Positions 32,160 to 43,064 of a stretch of DNA of 64,000 nucleotides are shown piece by piece. Positions within the stretch are counted from its first letter, which is position 1, and each line of letters starts with the position of its first letter. The notes beneath the pieces were generated by a model that was not told the DNA's origin, searched no databases, and was given only the letters and a program-made list of their open reading frames with translations. Where the stretch lies: assembly GCF_905171765.1 (NCBI RefSeq), contig NC_053393.1, forward strand, positions 64,759,371 through 64,823,370, written 5' to 3'. The translations under genes and the position numbers were made by a program. This stretch comes from Bufo bufo. Lineage: Eukaryota; Chordata; Amphibia; Anura; Bufonidae.

Positions 32160-34260
32160 TGCTCAGGATGGCGCCCCCTGCATTTCTAGTTTTGCCCACT
32201 GAGTCTGTCCTTGTATGCAACTCCTTTCTGGTGGCTGAGCATGCGTGGTAAACCCTGTATGCTGTCCTCTATCTACGCAGCAGCATTCACCCTGCGCATG
32301 CGCTGTTGCAAAATTAGTTCTTTTTGTCTCGACTGGCTCTGTTCAAGTGCAGTGAAAGCTGGGATGCACAAGGAGCAACTCAATATCCGCTTCAGAGATA
32401 AATTGCAATATCAGGTTTGATGTAGATCACGTGGCTGCTGCAGCCAATGACCCAGTGACATGACGCTTGGAAGACATGCCCAAAGGTGATCGATGGAGCC
32501 AGAACCCAGCGGCATTGATTAGGTAAGTTAGATTCCCACTGTCAGTGCAGCCACGTGGAGGTCTGCAGAAAATGGCTCCAGGGGTGAACAACCCTTTTAA
32601 AGTTTCTATGTTTTTTCGGCAAAAAGAACAATCAAAAAAGTAAATACGGCACATGTGTAGCCCCTTTACTTCTTGACTTTATGAGCCAGAAGAGTGCCAC
32701 GTAGGACCACCATAGATACCAGGTATAATTTGTGATAGTTGGCTGTTCAACATTTAGAAGCTGAGATAGTAGTACAACAAGAATACATGTAAGGCGGGGA
32801 AGAGACTCCTCCTGGAGTGTTTGCTTTATGTGCGCTTTTCTCGACCATCACAGGTCGACACTGAGGACAAGTGTTGCTATATTATATAGGTGCCTTTAGC
32901 TACCGAGTTCCACTTTACAGTATATGGTTTATTATGTATATGTTTCCATTGCTATGGTGCCAGCTGATGGACCAACTGCATTATTGTAAAGGCTATGGTG
33001 GCACTCTTTTGTCGATATAACTGGCGGCATTTTCCGGTATGGAGATGAGGACGTTCAGCCCCAGATGCCATGATTTTTGGGGAATGAATTCAGTCTTTAT
33101 ATTCTTAAAGGAACAAAGATGGTTAGAGGGAGCCAGTCCATACCTTGTGTTGGTAAGACATTGCGCTTCTATTACACTTTTGGTAGTGGACTATACAGTT
33201 CGAAATGCTAGGTTACGATGTGATAACATTTACTAAAGGTACATTCCCATCTCTGACATTTATGGCATAGGCCATAAATGTCCAGTAAATTTAGGTCCTA
33301 CTTCTGGGATCCACATCTACCAAAAGTGCCACGTCTCGCTACCGCTGTGGCTGGTGTGGTGGGTGCTCATGTGTAGCTTTCTCCTTTCACTTCTCCTATG
33401 GGAGTTTTATGGAGTAAGCATGGCATGTGTAAATAAAGACACATTTTGCTTAGTAAGTCTCCCCAGCGTGTTGACTTATAGTGGTTTCAGTAATGATTCC
33501 TCCATGGTTTAGAGTTGTATTCCTATTTGGACATATATGACACATCCATATGTGCCATAAATGTCCAATAGATGTTGGTGCCACCTCAGGGACTTCCTGC
33601 TATTTAGAGAATGAGGCTATATCCTGTGTGTACTGTGAATAGAGAGGTGGCCCCTCATGCTCTGCTCTCTCCATTCTCTCGTATAGGAGTTTTGAACTAG
33701 TCAAACATGCTTAATCAGCTATTTTCCAACTGCTCATAATCAAGTAGAGAGATCCGAGCACACGCTGCCACCTCCCCAGTCACAGCAGACATGATGAAGC
33801 CTAAGCCCTGACCACCAGTTGGCTGGGAAACAGAGGAGCGGGCCAGCCCTCTGCTGTTTCAGTAGCTCCCATTGTAGTGCATGGGAGCTACAGAAGAAGT
33901 ATAGCACAGCAACCTATGCTGTTTCCCTATCATGCATCGCAATGGGAGCTACTGAAATAGAGGCGCACAGACCGGCTTTGCTGTTTTCCGGCCTCTTGGT
34001 GGTCGAGGCTTAGTCCCCGCTTGCCTTGGTAATGGCAAGATGAGACAACCCCTAAAGGATCGGTATGGGTTCCAGAGGTTGGAACTGCATCTATCAGGCA
34101 TCTATGGCCTATCCTGTCATGAAACCCATAGGACTGGAGCACAGGACCATAATACAGGGGTGGGGATGGGCCTCTACTGTACCTTAGATGTCTCTTATTT
34201 CACTATGAATCTTAAGATGTCCCATTGTGCTTCTTATGTAACACTCTGGTTGTAGGAGAG
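32160..34260. other. Spacer with degenerate dispersed repeats
   Basis: ATTTATGGCATAGGCCATAAATGTCCA (near 33260) and CATATGTGCCATAAATGTCCAATAGA (near 33548) are related segments, as are the paired GCTCCCATTGTAGTGCATGGGAGC (near 33865) and CATGCATCGCAATGGGAGC (near 33931). These look like remains of fold-back MITEs. No gene recognised. Confidence 0.4.
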
Positions 34261-36447
34261 ATTGTGAAGTTCAACACGGTCTGTATGGCAATGCATGGAA
34301 ATATGGAGCCATACAGGCTCTGTGTATAAGATTCTGCCATGTGCATGGACCCCAAGAATTTTTACCATCTCGACATTGATGATTTTTGCTCATTAATCCC
34401 ATGCATCACATGAACTGACTGACCGCAGAAAGGACGCAACAATCAGCCTCTCCTCATCATGTGTTATTGACTACATATCCCATCTGCAAATGATTAAATT
34501 CTCATTCATTCCAGACACAGATTAGACAAACCCCATAAATGTCACCAAATGTCACCGTGGAGTTTTTACACCTCAGTTATGATAAATGCTCAATACCTCG
34601 TTACGGGCAAAGGCCACTAAAGGTCTTTAATGTGGTTTGTTTATTTCGCCTTTTGTTATATATGGCTTTCCCCTCCGATACAGATCTACGTTTACCGCCA
34701 TATAGGTTTTAACGTCAAAACGGAAATACCATTAGCAATTCAAAGCAGGGTGACGACTTGGCGGGGAGGCACACTGGCTGCATTCGAAATGTGGATTATT
34801 AGATTTACAATCTGGAACTATGAATGTGTTCAGCTAAAGAGCAGCTAATATCGGGGAATGGAAAAGGTCATCTAATTTTAAAGAGACAGTGGAAACAAAG
34901 GGAAATTTATCAGTAGCCGTGTTTGATGCCTTCATTTACAAGCCAGCAACAATGGTGCAAATTGTATCAAATGCACAAAAACGCCACACAGCATAATAAA
35001 TCTGGTGCAACATCTCTTCCTTCTGGCATCTACGGGCTGCCATGTAGGTGCACCAGTTTTTCACTCCAAAATCGAGTACGTCTAATCAATTTGGTGCATT
35101 TTTGGACTTTAATATTTTTTTGTGCAATATTAGAGAAATTAAAGCAGGAGAATGCAGAGGGGTCAGATGGATGAGCCAAGATCCTTTACTTTCCAGGGAA
35201 CCAAATCTAAATGTGTATAATAGAGACATGGCTGTCCCCATTGTTAATATTTACAGAGCACCTGTCTGCATGGTCAACCCTATTAAACCAATAGGGTTGA
35301 TCATGCTGATTAAAACAATACCTTTCCTTTGTCTGTATGTTGAATCACTGCCGAGATAACTGTCTTTTACTTTATATGAAAATGAGAAAGTTGGAGCAAC
35401 AAGGGACTGGCCGAAGCCACTGGAGCACCGCTTTTGTAACACCCCTGTGCCCTGCACACTCCCCCCTCCCCCTTGATTGACAGCTCTAGACCTCTCATGT
35501 AGCCCTGTATTTTCACACCTGCGACCAGTCAGCTCCGTGACTTGGCGTTTGTGAAGTGGATCTGAAGCTGCTTCCTGAGCACCGAGTCCTGAGTCCAATA
35601 GATCTGGTGAGCTCAGAAAGCAACATCAGTATCTGATCAATGGGAGTCCAGCACCCAGGACCCCTGCTGATCAAATTTTGGGAAGGCACCAGCACTCTTG
35701 TGAGCACCACAGAAAACAAATCCCCCAAAAATAAAAATAAAATATGCCTGATGCCCTTTTCTTCACAAAAATAGAAAAGTAACTCAATAATCTGTATGTT
35801 ATCCGGGAAGCCATCTCCACTGCTGGTAGCACTGTTCCTTGTGATATCCTTTTGTGTCACAATCCATCCTGCCGGAGGCCGTCGGCGGTATGTAAAATCA
35901 TATGGCGCTGTTTGCATTGAAATGCGGCCTGGTAGCGGCTCGTTCTTTGAAGCCCCTATTCCCTTTTGGTCGGTGGATTATCACAGCTACAATAATTCCA
36001 GCTTCATGTCATTTGTTTTTATTTGAGGAAGCAGCACTTGGGACATACATTGAAAGCCAATATTTTGTTTGCATTTCTGTGAGACACATCATATTGACAG
36101 CGCAGTCACATTTGGAATGGCCGTAACAAACCACCAGAGGAATACAACAAGCAAGATCAACAGTATCCGGAATTTTCATTTCATTGTGTTTATTCTCCAC
36201 GCAGCAGGGGCGCCAGCTTGTCGTGTTTGCGTTTGAACAGTTAAAGACTTCTATTTGAGTTTCAATCTTGTTATTGATGATAAAACAAAAATACCCCTTC
36301 TAGGGGCTAATAAGGGGTCATATACACTTTTGGATAAATCTCTATGTCAAAAGTCATCTTGTCAGCATTGCTAAAACAAACTGGAGAAGAGATAACCCCC
36401 TCTTTATAATTGAAAGGCAAGTATAATCTGCAGATAGCAAACATAAT
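34261..36447. other. Spacer including a low-repeat island
   Basis: 34360-34900 and 35780-36300 lack tandem or fold-back structure and read like ordinary unique DNA. 35620-35720 carries AGCACCCAGGACCCCTGCTGATC and GCACCAGCACTCTTGTGAGCAC, shared in style with the TTAA-type MITE at 3482. The minus ORFs at 35251-35917 lack known domains. No exon recognised. Confidence 0.4.
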
Positions 36448-36448
36448 A

Positions 36449-36556
36449 CTTTACTACCTGCAGTCACCACCAGAGGGAGCTCACTGCATACTGTTAATAT
36501 TCAGTTCAGTGTGTAAACAGTATGTAGTAGGCTCCCTCTAGTGGTGACTGGGGTTT
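36449..36556. repeat. Small palindrome, about 105 bp
   Basis: CAGTCACCACCAGAGGGAGC pairs with GCTCCCTCTAGTGGTGACTG, and GCATACTGTT with AACAGTATGT, around a TTCAGTTCAGTG loop. It is probably a short MITE. Confidence 0.85.
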
Positions 36557-36609
36557 GGTTAAATTTTATCATTTATGTCTGCAAGGTTGGAGAGATGAGT
36601 CTTTTTTAA

Positions 36610-37495
36610 AGGGGTCTTTTGAGAATCAGATTTTATGACCTATCCTCAGTATAGGTAAACAGTATCAGATTGTCAGGATCTGATCTGACACCCAGAATCC
36701 CCACCTATCAGCTGTTTGAGGAGGACATGTGCGGTACTCCAGAGCAGGGGTATCTGCAAATGGTTTGATAATTTATATCACACCCAGTATAGCTATCTTT
36801 GGCTTGGCATTTGTGGGATTTTAGGTGGTGACTGGCTTCACCCCTAACTCTATTCAGTCTCGACTAGCGTTCAGAGAGGAAGGAATCAGTGACTTATGCT
36901 CTCTTTCCTTAGGCCCCAGTTCAGAGACAGATCTCTGCAAGATATACAGAAAGAGAAGAGAAAGATAAAGGAGAACTTAGAATCTGCATAACCAAGCATA
37001 TGAGTCAGCAAGGTAACCTGCTACTACAGCCATTCAGACTTTACTGCAGTGAGAGACACTGTTAAGACACCCCTTACACCTGGACACGTCCTGGCTGGAC
37101 CTGCCTTCAAGACCCTGTATCCTGCAGTGGAGATTACAGCCGCCATTGCCAGAGTACTATTTCCCACCATAGATTCCACTGAGAGAGACGTTATCAAGAT
37201 AGGGAGGAAAGATGGCCATAACTTCCATCTTTGCCTGACTCCTCATGGGCTCGCTGCACATGGCATTCATCAAGCACTGCATTGGATAGCGGCTTAGTAT
37301 GTCAACTCATCCCCATTTACTTGAATGGGACTGAGCTGCATCTTTGCCACGTGACTGATGAATGCTATGAAACGCTCACAGGAGAGCTGATTGTCGGGGG
37401 TCCCAGTTGTTAGACCCCCACCAATCTGGTATTGATGACCTATCCTGAGGATAGCCCATGAATATCAAAATCTCTGAGAACCCATTTAAGAAAAG
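36610..37495. mobile_element. TTAA-flanked MITE interrupted by about 500 bp
   Basis: Left end AGGGGTCTTTTGAGAATC after TTAA (36606-36609). Right end CTCTGAGAACCCATT before TTAA (37496-37499). The outer parts (36610-36738 and about 37262-37495) match the family at 3482 and 6729, but the middle (about 36740-37260) is unrelated and begins AGAGCAGGGGTATC, so another sequence appears to have inserted. The insertion's own ends are not certain. Confidence 0.6.
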
Positions 37496-37499
37496 CACT

Positions 37500-39695
37500 G
37501 CTCATCTGATGCCTGATAAAAGCGCAGCCCCTTTAATTGCTGGATGGCGCTGTCACTGATGTGATTAGCACCTCAACCTGTCAAGGAGAATAGTAGGTAC
37601 AGCTGGGTGGGCGCTGCAGCAGGAGAAGTCCAAAAAACAGATCCTGCAGAACGAGAGGGAGTTATCCTTCTGTATGTATGTTGTGAAAGTGGTGCAGTAG
37701 CACTGAATGCAGCATGCACCCTTTTGGCTGAGGGCAGTGTCGGACTGGGGTACTTAGGGCCCACCAGTGTAAATGATTCTAGGGGCGCACCTTAGGGCTC
37801 CTGTACACTAACTTATTTTTTTTCCATGTCTGTACTGTTCACTTCACTTCAATGGGGCTGCAAAAAAAAATAATTAAAAAATAACTCCCTGTGTGTGCAT
37901 TCCGTGGGGAATGGGGACGGATCTGCAGCGTCCCACTAGCTTATGTGGGAACTGCAAAAGCTTTTTGTTATCATCTGTATATCATGCTGTATTGTATCAT
38001 CCTGTGACATTCCTATTTACCAGGCTGTGAGGCGCACAACATACATCTGCAGTACGCAGCCCTGCAGGGTGAGGCGAATGTGAGGTCACAGGGGTAGTTA
38101 AATAACCAAGGGTTTCTCTTGGTACTCACAGTTTTTGTATACCCTGGGCAGACGTACAGCCGTGATGGAGAGGCTGGCACATGGATCCTCTGGGGCACTC
38201 TCTGTATATAGGGACCAGGCCAGGTGGTAGGTGAGGTGCCCTGGGTGTTGCAGGTTTAATGTGCCGGTGGCAAGATCCCTTTAAGTTTGTGATGCCAGTG
38301 CCGGTAATGGTGGCACACCGATTTCTTGTAGTAATAATTGAGGAACACACGTACCAGTGAACCAAAACTTCCTTTTACTGAACAGTTTAACTATTTACAG
38401 TCTTTGGTCAGTTCCACAAGTAAAAGGTGGTGACAGGCAGGCTTCATACATCAAATGGCAGGCAATGTTCTTGCAAGATACTCAGAGGGTTAAACACTTA
38501 CAGATCAGGATGCACTTTTCCTCAGAATCCTCAAGGCCCGTATGCCCTATTGCTGGCTTTATCCTTGGTTAGGGAAAACTTCCTCTCGTATATATGTCTC
38601 CTTGCTTTAAATATATCCTTCTGCCCTTCAGCTCTCTCTCTTTAGCTGGAATAAACTTGGCTCTGCACTGTACTTTTGTAGGAACTTAGTTTCTCAGGAG
38701 GCAGACTCTTCTCCTGGTGGAAAGCTAGGAGTCTGGGCTATCTAGCTGCATGTCAGAAGCTGCTTCTCAGCTACTCCCTGGCTGAGGTGACTCTTGGCTT
38801 CTGCACACACCCTCTCTGACTGACTCTTTCCTGTCTGGGCCTAACTATTTATATAAGGGGTTCCCTACTGTCTAGGAGGAGGAACTACACCCTTAACAGG
38901 CCTGGTACACAGAAGATAACATAAATAACATGACAATATACATTAAAATGCAATATAAAATACAATGGCCATGTTCCACAGGAGGTGGAGAACAACGTGA
39001 CCCAATTGACCCTTGTGTAGTGCCCACCCTTACGTAGTGTGACACTACACATCCACCACTAGATGGGGGTAGCACCACAGTAAAAATAGTGTAGTTCAGG
39101 CCTAGTTAGGGAGTTGGTTGTGTGGGAGCTCTCAAGAGGAGATGGAGTGAGGAGCAACAGGGGGAAGGAGAGGTTCCCTCTCCTCCCAGCTCTCAGGAGC
39201 TTCACGGCCCAGAGAAGCCATCATAGACCATAGGATTCAAGCCAGGAAGACAGGCGGAGGGAAGTCTACCTTTATTCTTCAGGAGCAACAAGTGGATTTA
39301 TGATATTTAGTGGATCAAGACAAAGGAAGGACAAAGCCATTGTTGTAGGCTCTAGGCACCTTTGTAATTTGGTGAAGGACTTATTAGCTTCAGGCAGCCT
39401 CACCGTTATTCTGAAGACAGGAAAGGATTCTGTCATATCACTTCTGTAGAAGCTCAGGATTGGGACTACCTCAACTGAGACTGAAGCAAGGTCAAGAGCT
39501 GTTTTCCCAGTGAGTACATAACTTAGCACGCTAGCCTGACACAGTATCACCAGCACAGCCTGTTACTAGGATTTATCACATCCTATCTGCATGTGCATCA
39601 GAGACTGTTTTATTGCTGGATGTAAACTGTTCAAGAACCTGGTTATAGTAAAGTTTACTGTTGGATTTAAACCTGCCTCATTCCAACTCCAAACC
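37500..39695. other. Spacer, mixed dispersed repeats
   Basis: 37797-37930 contains a family B-like fragment (CACTTCAATGGGGCTGCAAA, GTGTGTGCATTCCGTGGGG). 38000-38880 and 39080-39690 resemble retroelement LTR or SINE material (for example CCTGGTTATAGTAAAGTTTACTG near 39640) without definable ends. No coding gene recognised. Confidence 0.35.
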
Positions 39696-40411
39696 CAGTG
39701 GCGTAGCTATAGAGGGGCCCCCAGGAGATATGGAGTAAAGCGGGCCCCACAAGTGTTTTTTTATTAAGTGCGGCAGGCCCTCCCTATATTTTGTGTGGCT
39801 GCGCTGCGCTTACTTGTCAGAGCGAGACCTGTTACGTCCGCGGCAGGTCTCGCGGGATCACAGCAGCCAGGAATGACAAGCCTGCTGGCCGCCTCAGCCC
39901 TCAAGTGAGGAGAGCGGAACAAACAAGAATAGGTAGTTTTTGGGGGTTTTTTATGTAAAAAAATGGCACACATCGGCGTCCGGCTTCATACGGAGGGGGG
40001 ACATGAATGATGATCAATGGTGCCGTGAGGCAGTGTGTCTGAATTCATAACAGGGCAGCCAGGGGCAGCAAATAATGAGGGGCCCGGGGGCAAATGAAAA
40101 TGAAATACTCTGTGTGCCAAAAATTTCAGGTATAGAGGGAGTGGAGCGGGGGCAAAATGAAATATTGAGAGTATTTCATTTTCATTTTTCCCCCTCATTA
40201 TTTGCTGCCCCTGGCTGCCCTCATATGGCCGGCGCGGGCCCCCTCTTTCTGAATTCAGACACACTGCCGCACGGCACCACTGATCATCATTCATCTCCAC
40301 CCCATCCCTCATATGAAGCCAGTATGTGCCATACATAAAAAAATATATAAAATAAATACTCTAGTGACTAGAGTTTGCCCTGGGGCCCATAGAACTCTAG
40401 TTACGCCCCTG
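39696..40411. mobile_element. hAT-type element, CAGKGGCGTAG termini (716 bp)
   Basis: Starts CAGTGGCGTAGCTATAGAGG and ends CTCTAGTTACGCCCCTG. The flanks TCCAAACC (39688-39695) and TCCACACC (40412-40419) match at 7 of 8 bases. Inside, GCAGCCAGGGGCAGCAAATA (near 40050) pairs with TATTTGCTGCCCCTGGCTGC (near 40198), with GTGTGTCTGAATTC/GAATTCAGACACAC further out. It is non-coding. Confidence 0.82.
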
Positions 40412-40679
40412 TCCACACCACTACTACCCTCAACCTCTTGCACCATAAAGGTGCTGGCATCACAACATTATTCAAACCAGGGGCCCAGCCACCCAGGCAC
40501 TCAAGAACCATTCACCAACAAGGGCACCTCAACCACCACCTGGCCGGTGTCCCCTGCAACCGAGTGTGCCCCGGAGAATCCAGTGCTGTTCTCCCCTTCA
40601 CACACTGCTGGCCCAGGGAGGCGACTGCTAAACCGTGAGTAACCGATGAACTGTGTATACATTCCGGCCCACCGTGCAC

Positions 40680-40928
40680 CTCACGTGTTCTACCCCTGCG
40701 GACCGGCACGTTGCAGATCCGTTTTCTCTGACACAATCTGCCACAATAGAAAACGGATCCGTCCTCTATTGACTTTCAATGGAGTTCATGACGGATCCGT
40801 CTTGGCTATGTTAAAGATAATACAACCGGATCCGTTCATAACGGATGCAGACGGTTGTATTATCAGTAGCGGGAGTGTTTTTGCTGAACCCTGCCGGATC
40901 CAGTAAAAACGCTAGTGTGAAAGTAGCC
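40680..40928. mobile_element. Fold-back MITE, right end (GCTAGTGTGAAAGTAGCC)
   Basis: Ends AACGCTAGTGTGAAAGTAGCC followed by TAA. It contains many GGATCCG motifs (40745, 40793, 40829, 40895) in both orientations. The left terminus is missing or rearranged, and the matching left end occurs at 11368. Confidence 0.6.
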
Positions 40929-41026
40929 TAACCCTATTAAGTGTAGCACGGTTAAAGGGGTTTTCTCACTTCAGCAATTGGCATTTATCATGTAGAGAAA
41001 GTTAATAAAAGACACTTACTAATGTA

Positions 41027-42192
41027 CAGGGTGGGCCATTTATATGGATACACCTTAATAAAATGGGAATGGTTGGTGATATAAACTTCCTGTTTGTGGC
41101 ACATTAGTATATGTGAGGGGGGAAACTTTTCAAGATGGGTGGTGACCATGGCGGCCATTTTGAAGTCAGCCATTTTGAATCCAACTTTTGTTTTTTCAAT
41201 AGGAAGAGGGTCATGTGACACATCAAACTTATTGGGAATTTCACAAGAAAAACAATGGTGCGCTTGGTTTTAACGTAACTTTATTCTTTCATGAGTTATT
41301 TACAAGTTTCTGACCACTTATAAAATGTGTTCAATGTGCTGCCCATTGTGTTGGATTGTCAATGCAACCCTCTTCTCCCACTCTTCACACACTGATAGCA
41401 ACACCGCAGGAGAAATGCTAGCTTCCAGTATCCGTAGTTTCAGGTGCTGCACATCTTGTATCTTCACAGCATAGACAATTGCCTTCAGATGACCCCAAAG
41501 ATAAAAGTCTAAGGGGGTCAGATTGGGAGACCTTGGGGGCCATTCAACTGGCCCACGACGACCAATCCACTTTCCAGGAAACTGTTCATCTAGGAATGCT
41601 CGGACCTGACACCCATAATGTGGTGGTGCACCATCTTGCTGGAAAAACTTAGGGAACGTGCCAGCTTCAGTGCATAAAGAGGGAAACACATCATCATGTA
41701 GCAATTTCGCATATCCAGTGGCCTTGAGGTTTCCATTGATGAAGAATCGCCCCACTATCTTTGTATCTTCACTATCTGTGAAGATACAAGATGTGCAGCA
41801 CCTGAAACTACGGATACTGGAATCCTGTGCTAGCATTTCTCCTGTGGTGTTGCTATCAGTGTGTGAAGAGTGGGAGAAGAGGGTTGCATTGACAATCCAA
41901 CACAATGGGCAGCACATTGAACACATTTTATAAGTGGTCAGAAACTTGTAAATAACTCATGAAAGAATAAAGTTACGTTAAAACCAATAAGTTTGATGTG
42001 TCACATGACCCTCTTCCTATTGAAAAAACAAAAGTTGGATTCAAAATGGCCGACTTCAAAATGGCCGCCATGGTCACCACCCATCTTGAAAAGTTTCCCC
42101 CCTCACATATACTAATGTGCCACAAACAGGAAGTTAATATCACCAACCATTCCCATTTTATTAAGGTGTATCCATATAAATGGCCTACCCTG
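41027..42192. mobile_element. Tc1/mariner-type fold-back element (1166 bp) with TA duplication
   Basis: Flanked by TA on both sides (41025-41026, 42193-42194). The termini CAGGGTGGGCCATTTATATG and CATATAAATGGCCTACCCTG are inverse with one difference. Similarity between the arms extends for roughly 430 bp (about 41027-41460 against about 41780-42192), well beyond a normal terminal repeat, and covers the transposase 3' end. The element therefore seems to be a rearranged derivative in which one end was copied in inverse to replace the other. Confidence 0.88.
41318..41770 (-). pseudogene. Tc1/mariner-type transposase, C-terminal remnant
   Basis: Minus-strand frame of about 150 residues with the IS630/Tc1/mariner DDE signature: FFQQDGAPPHY (second catalytic Asp region) and WPPRSPNLTPLDFYLWG (third acidic position, here Asp), then the C-terminal helix QHNGQHIEHIL. 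The N-terminal DNA-binding domain and the first catalytic Asp are missing. The first 50 or so residues of the open frame (41770-41926) are antisense of the inverted arm, not transposase. A mirrored fragment of the same C-terminus reads on the + strand at about 41783-41933. It cannot encode an active enzyme. Confidence 0.85.
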
Positions 42193-42514
42193 TATTGTGA
42201 TTGTCCATATTGCCTCCTTTCCATCACATTATACACAGCACGTATCCATGTTTTTGACCACTCTGCAATCCAGCAGCGGTGGCCGTGCTTGCACACTATA
42301 GGTAGAGGTGTTGGCCTATGCGCACTTCCAGCCTTTCCCTATAGTGTGTAGGCACGGCCACCACTGCTGGATTACACGGTGGTAATAACCACGGAAACGT
42401 GCTGTGTATAATGTGATGGAAAGGAGGCAATATGGACAATCACAACACATTAGTAAGTGCCTTGTATTAACTGCATGATAAATGCCATTTACTGAAGTGA
42501 GACAAACCCTTTAA

Positions 42515-43056
42515 CCCCATAAATGTCTGGCATGAAATTTACCAAATCTTAACCTCCTCATATTGTACATAATCTTCATTATAATTAAAAGGGGTGTCCT
42601 ACCATAATGACCTATTGCCTAGCTACAGGATTGGTGATAAATATCAGATTGCTGGTGTCTGATTGCTGGAATACCCACTGATCATGAAAAAGGGGGTCCT
42701 GAGACATTCAATTACATTGCCACCAATCTATGTACACAAGGGTCTTAAGACCATGTTCCCTTGATCATGGGGGTCCCAGCAGTCAGACCCCCATCAATCA
42801 GACACTTATCACCTTTCGTGTCATAGCTATTGGACCTTTTCACATTCCCTATCCTTAAAGTATAACTGTCGTATTTTTTTTTTTTTGGAGTATTGGATTG
42901 TGGGGATTAATATCACCTTGGTGGCCCTATTTAAATTTTTCACTGTGTATTCAATTACCCCTTAATTCCACATTTTTGTTGCCTGTACTGCCTACTTTTA
43001 CCTGTGCTTAAAATTGAGTTGCTAGGCATGGTCCGTCCTTCATAGAAGGACAGAGG
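42515..43056. other. Spacer with degenerate MITE
   Basis: 42590-42840 contains GGGGTGTCCTACCATAATGACC and GGGGGTCCCAGCAGTCAGAC, resembling TTAA-type MITE interiors. A T-run lies at 42874. No gene recognised. Confidence 0.4.
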
Positions 43057-43064
43057 ACGCTGCA

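Larger units (their letters stand above)
40956..42510. mobile_element. TTAA-flanked fold-back MITE carrying a nested element
   Basis: Flanked by TTAA at 40952-40955 and 42511-42514. Ends AGGGGTTTTCTCACTTCAG and CTGAAGTGAGACAAACCCT. The left arm (CAATTGGCATTTATCATG, CACTTACTAATG) is split by a Tc1/mariner-type insertion at 41027-42192. The right arm is uninterrupted (CATTAGTAAGTG near 42448) and shows the empty site. The centre near 42320 pairs CACTATAGGTAGAG-side with CCCTATAGTGTGTAGGC. Non-coding apart from the insert. Confidence 0.9.

Noticed and set aside
35251..35917. 115- and 134-codon minus ORFs as a possible gene
   Set aside because: No recognisable domain, partly covered by MITE-like sequence, no exon boundaries.
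41658..41933. Separate + strand transposase gene
   Set aside because: It is the mirrored C-terminal fragment in the inverted arm; the first half is antisense of the minus-strand remnant.
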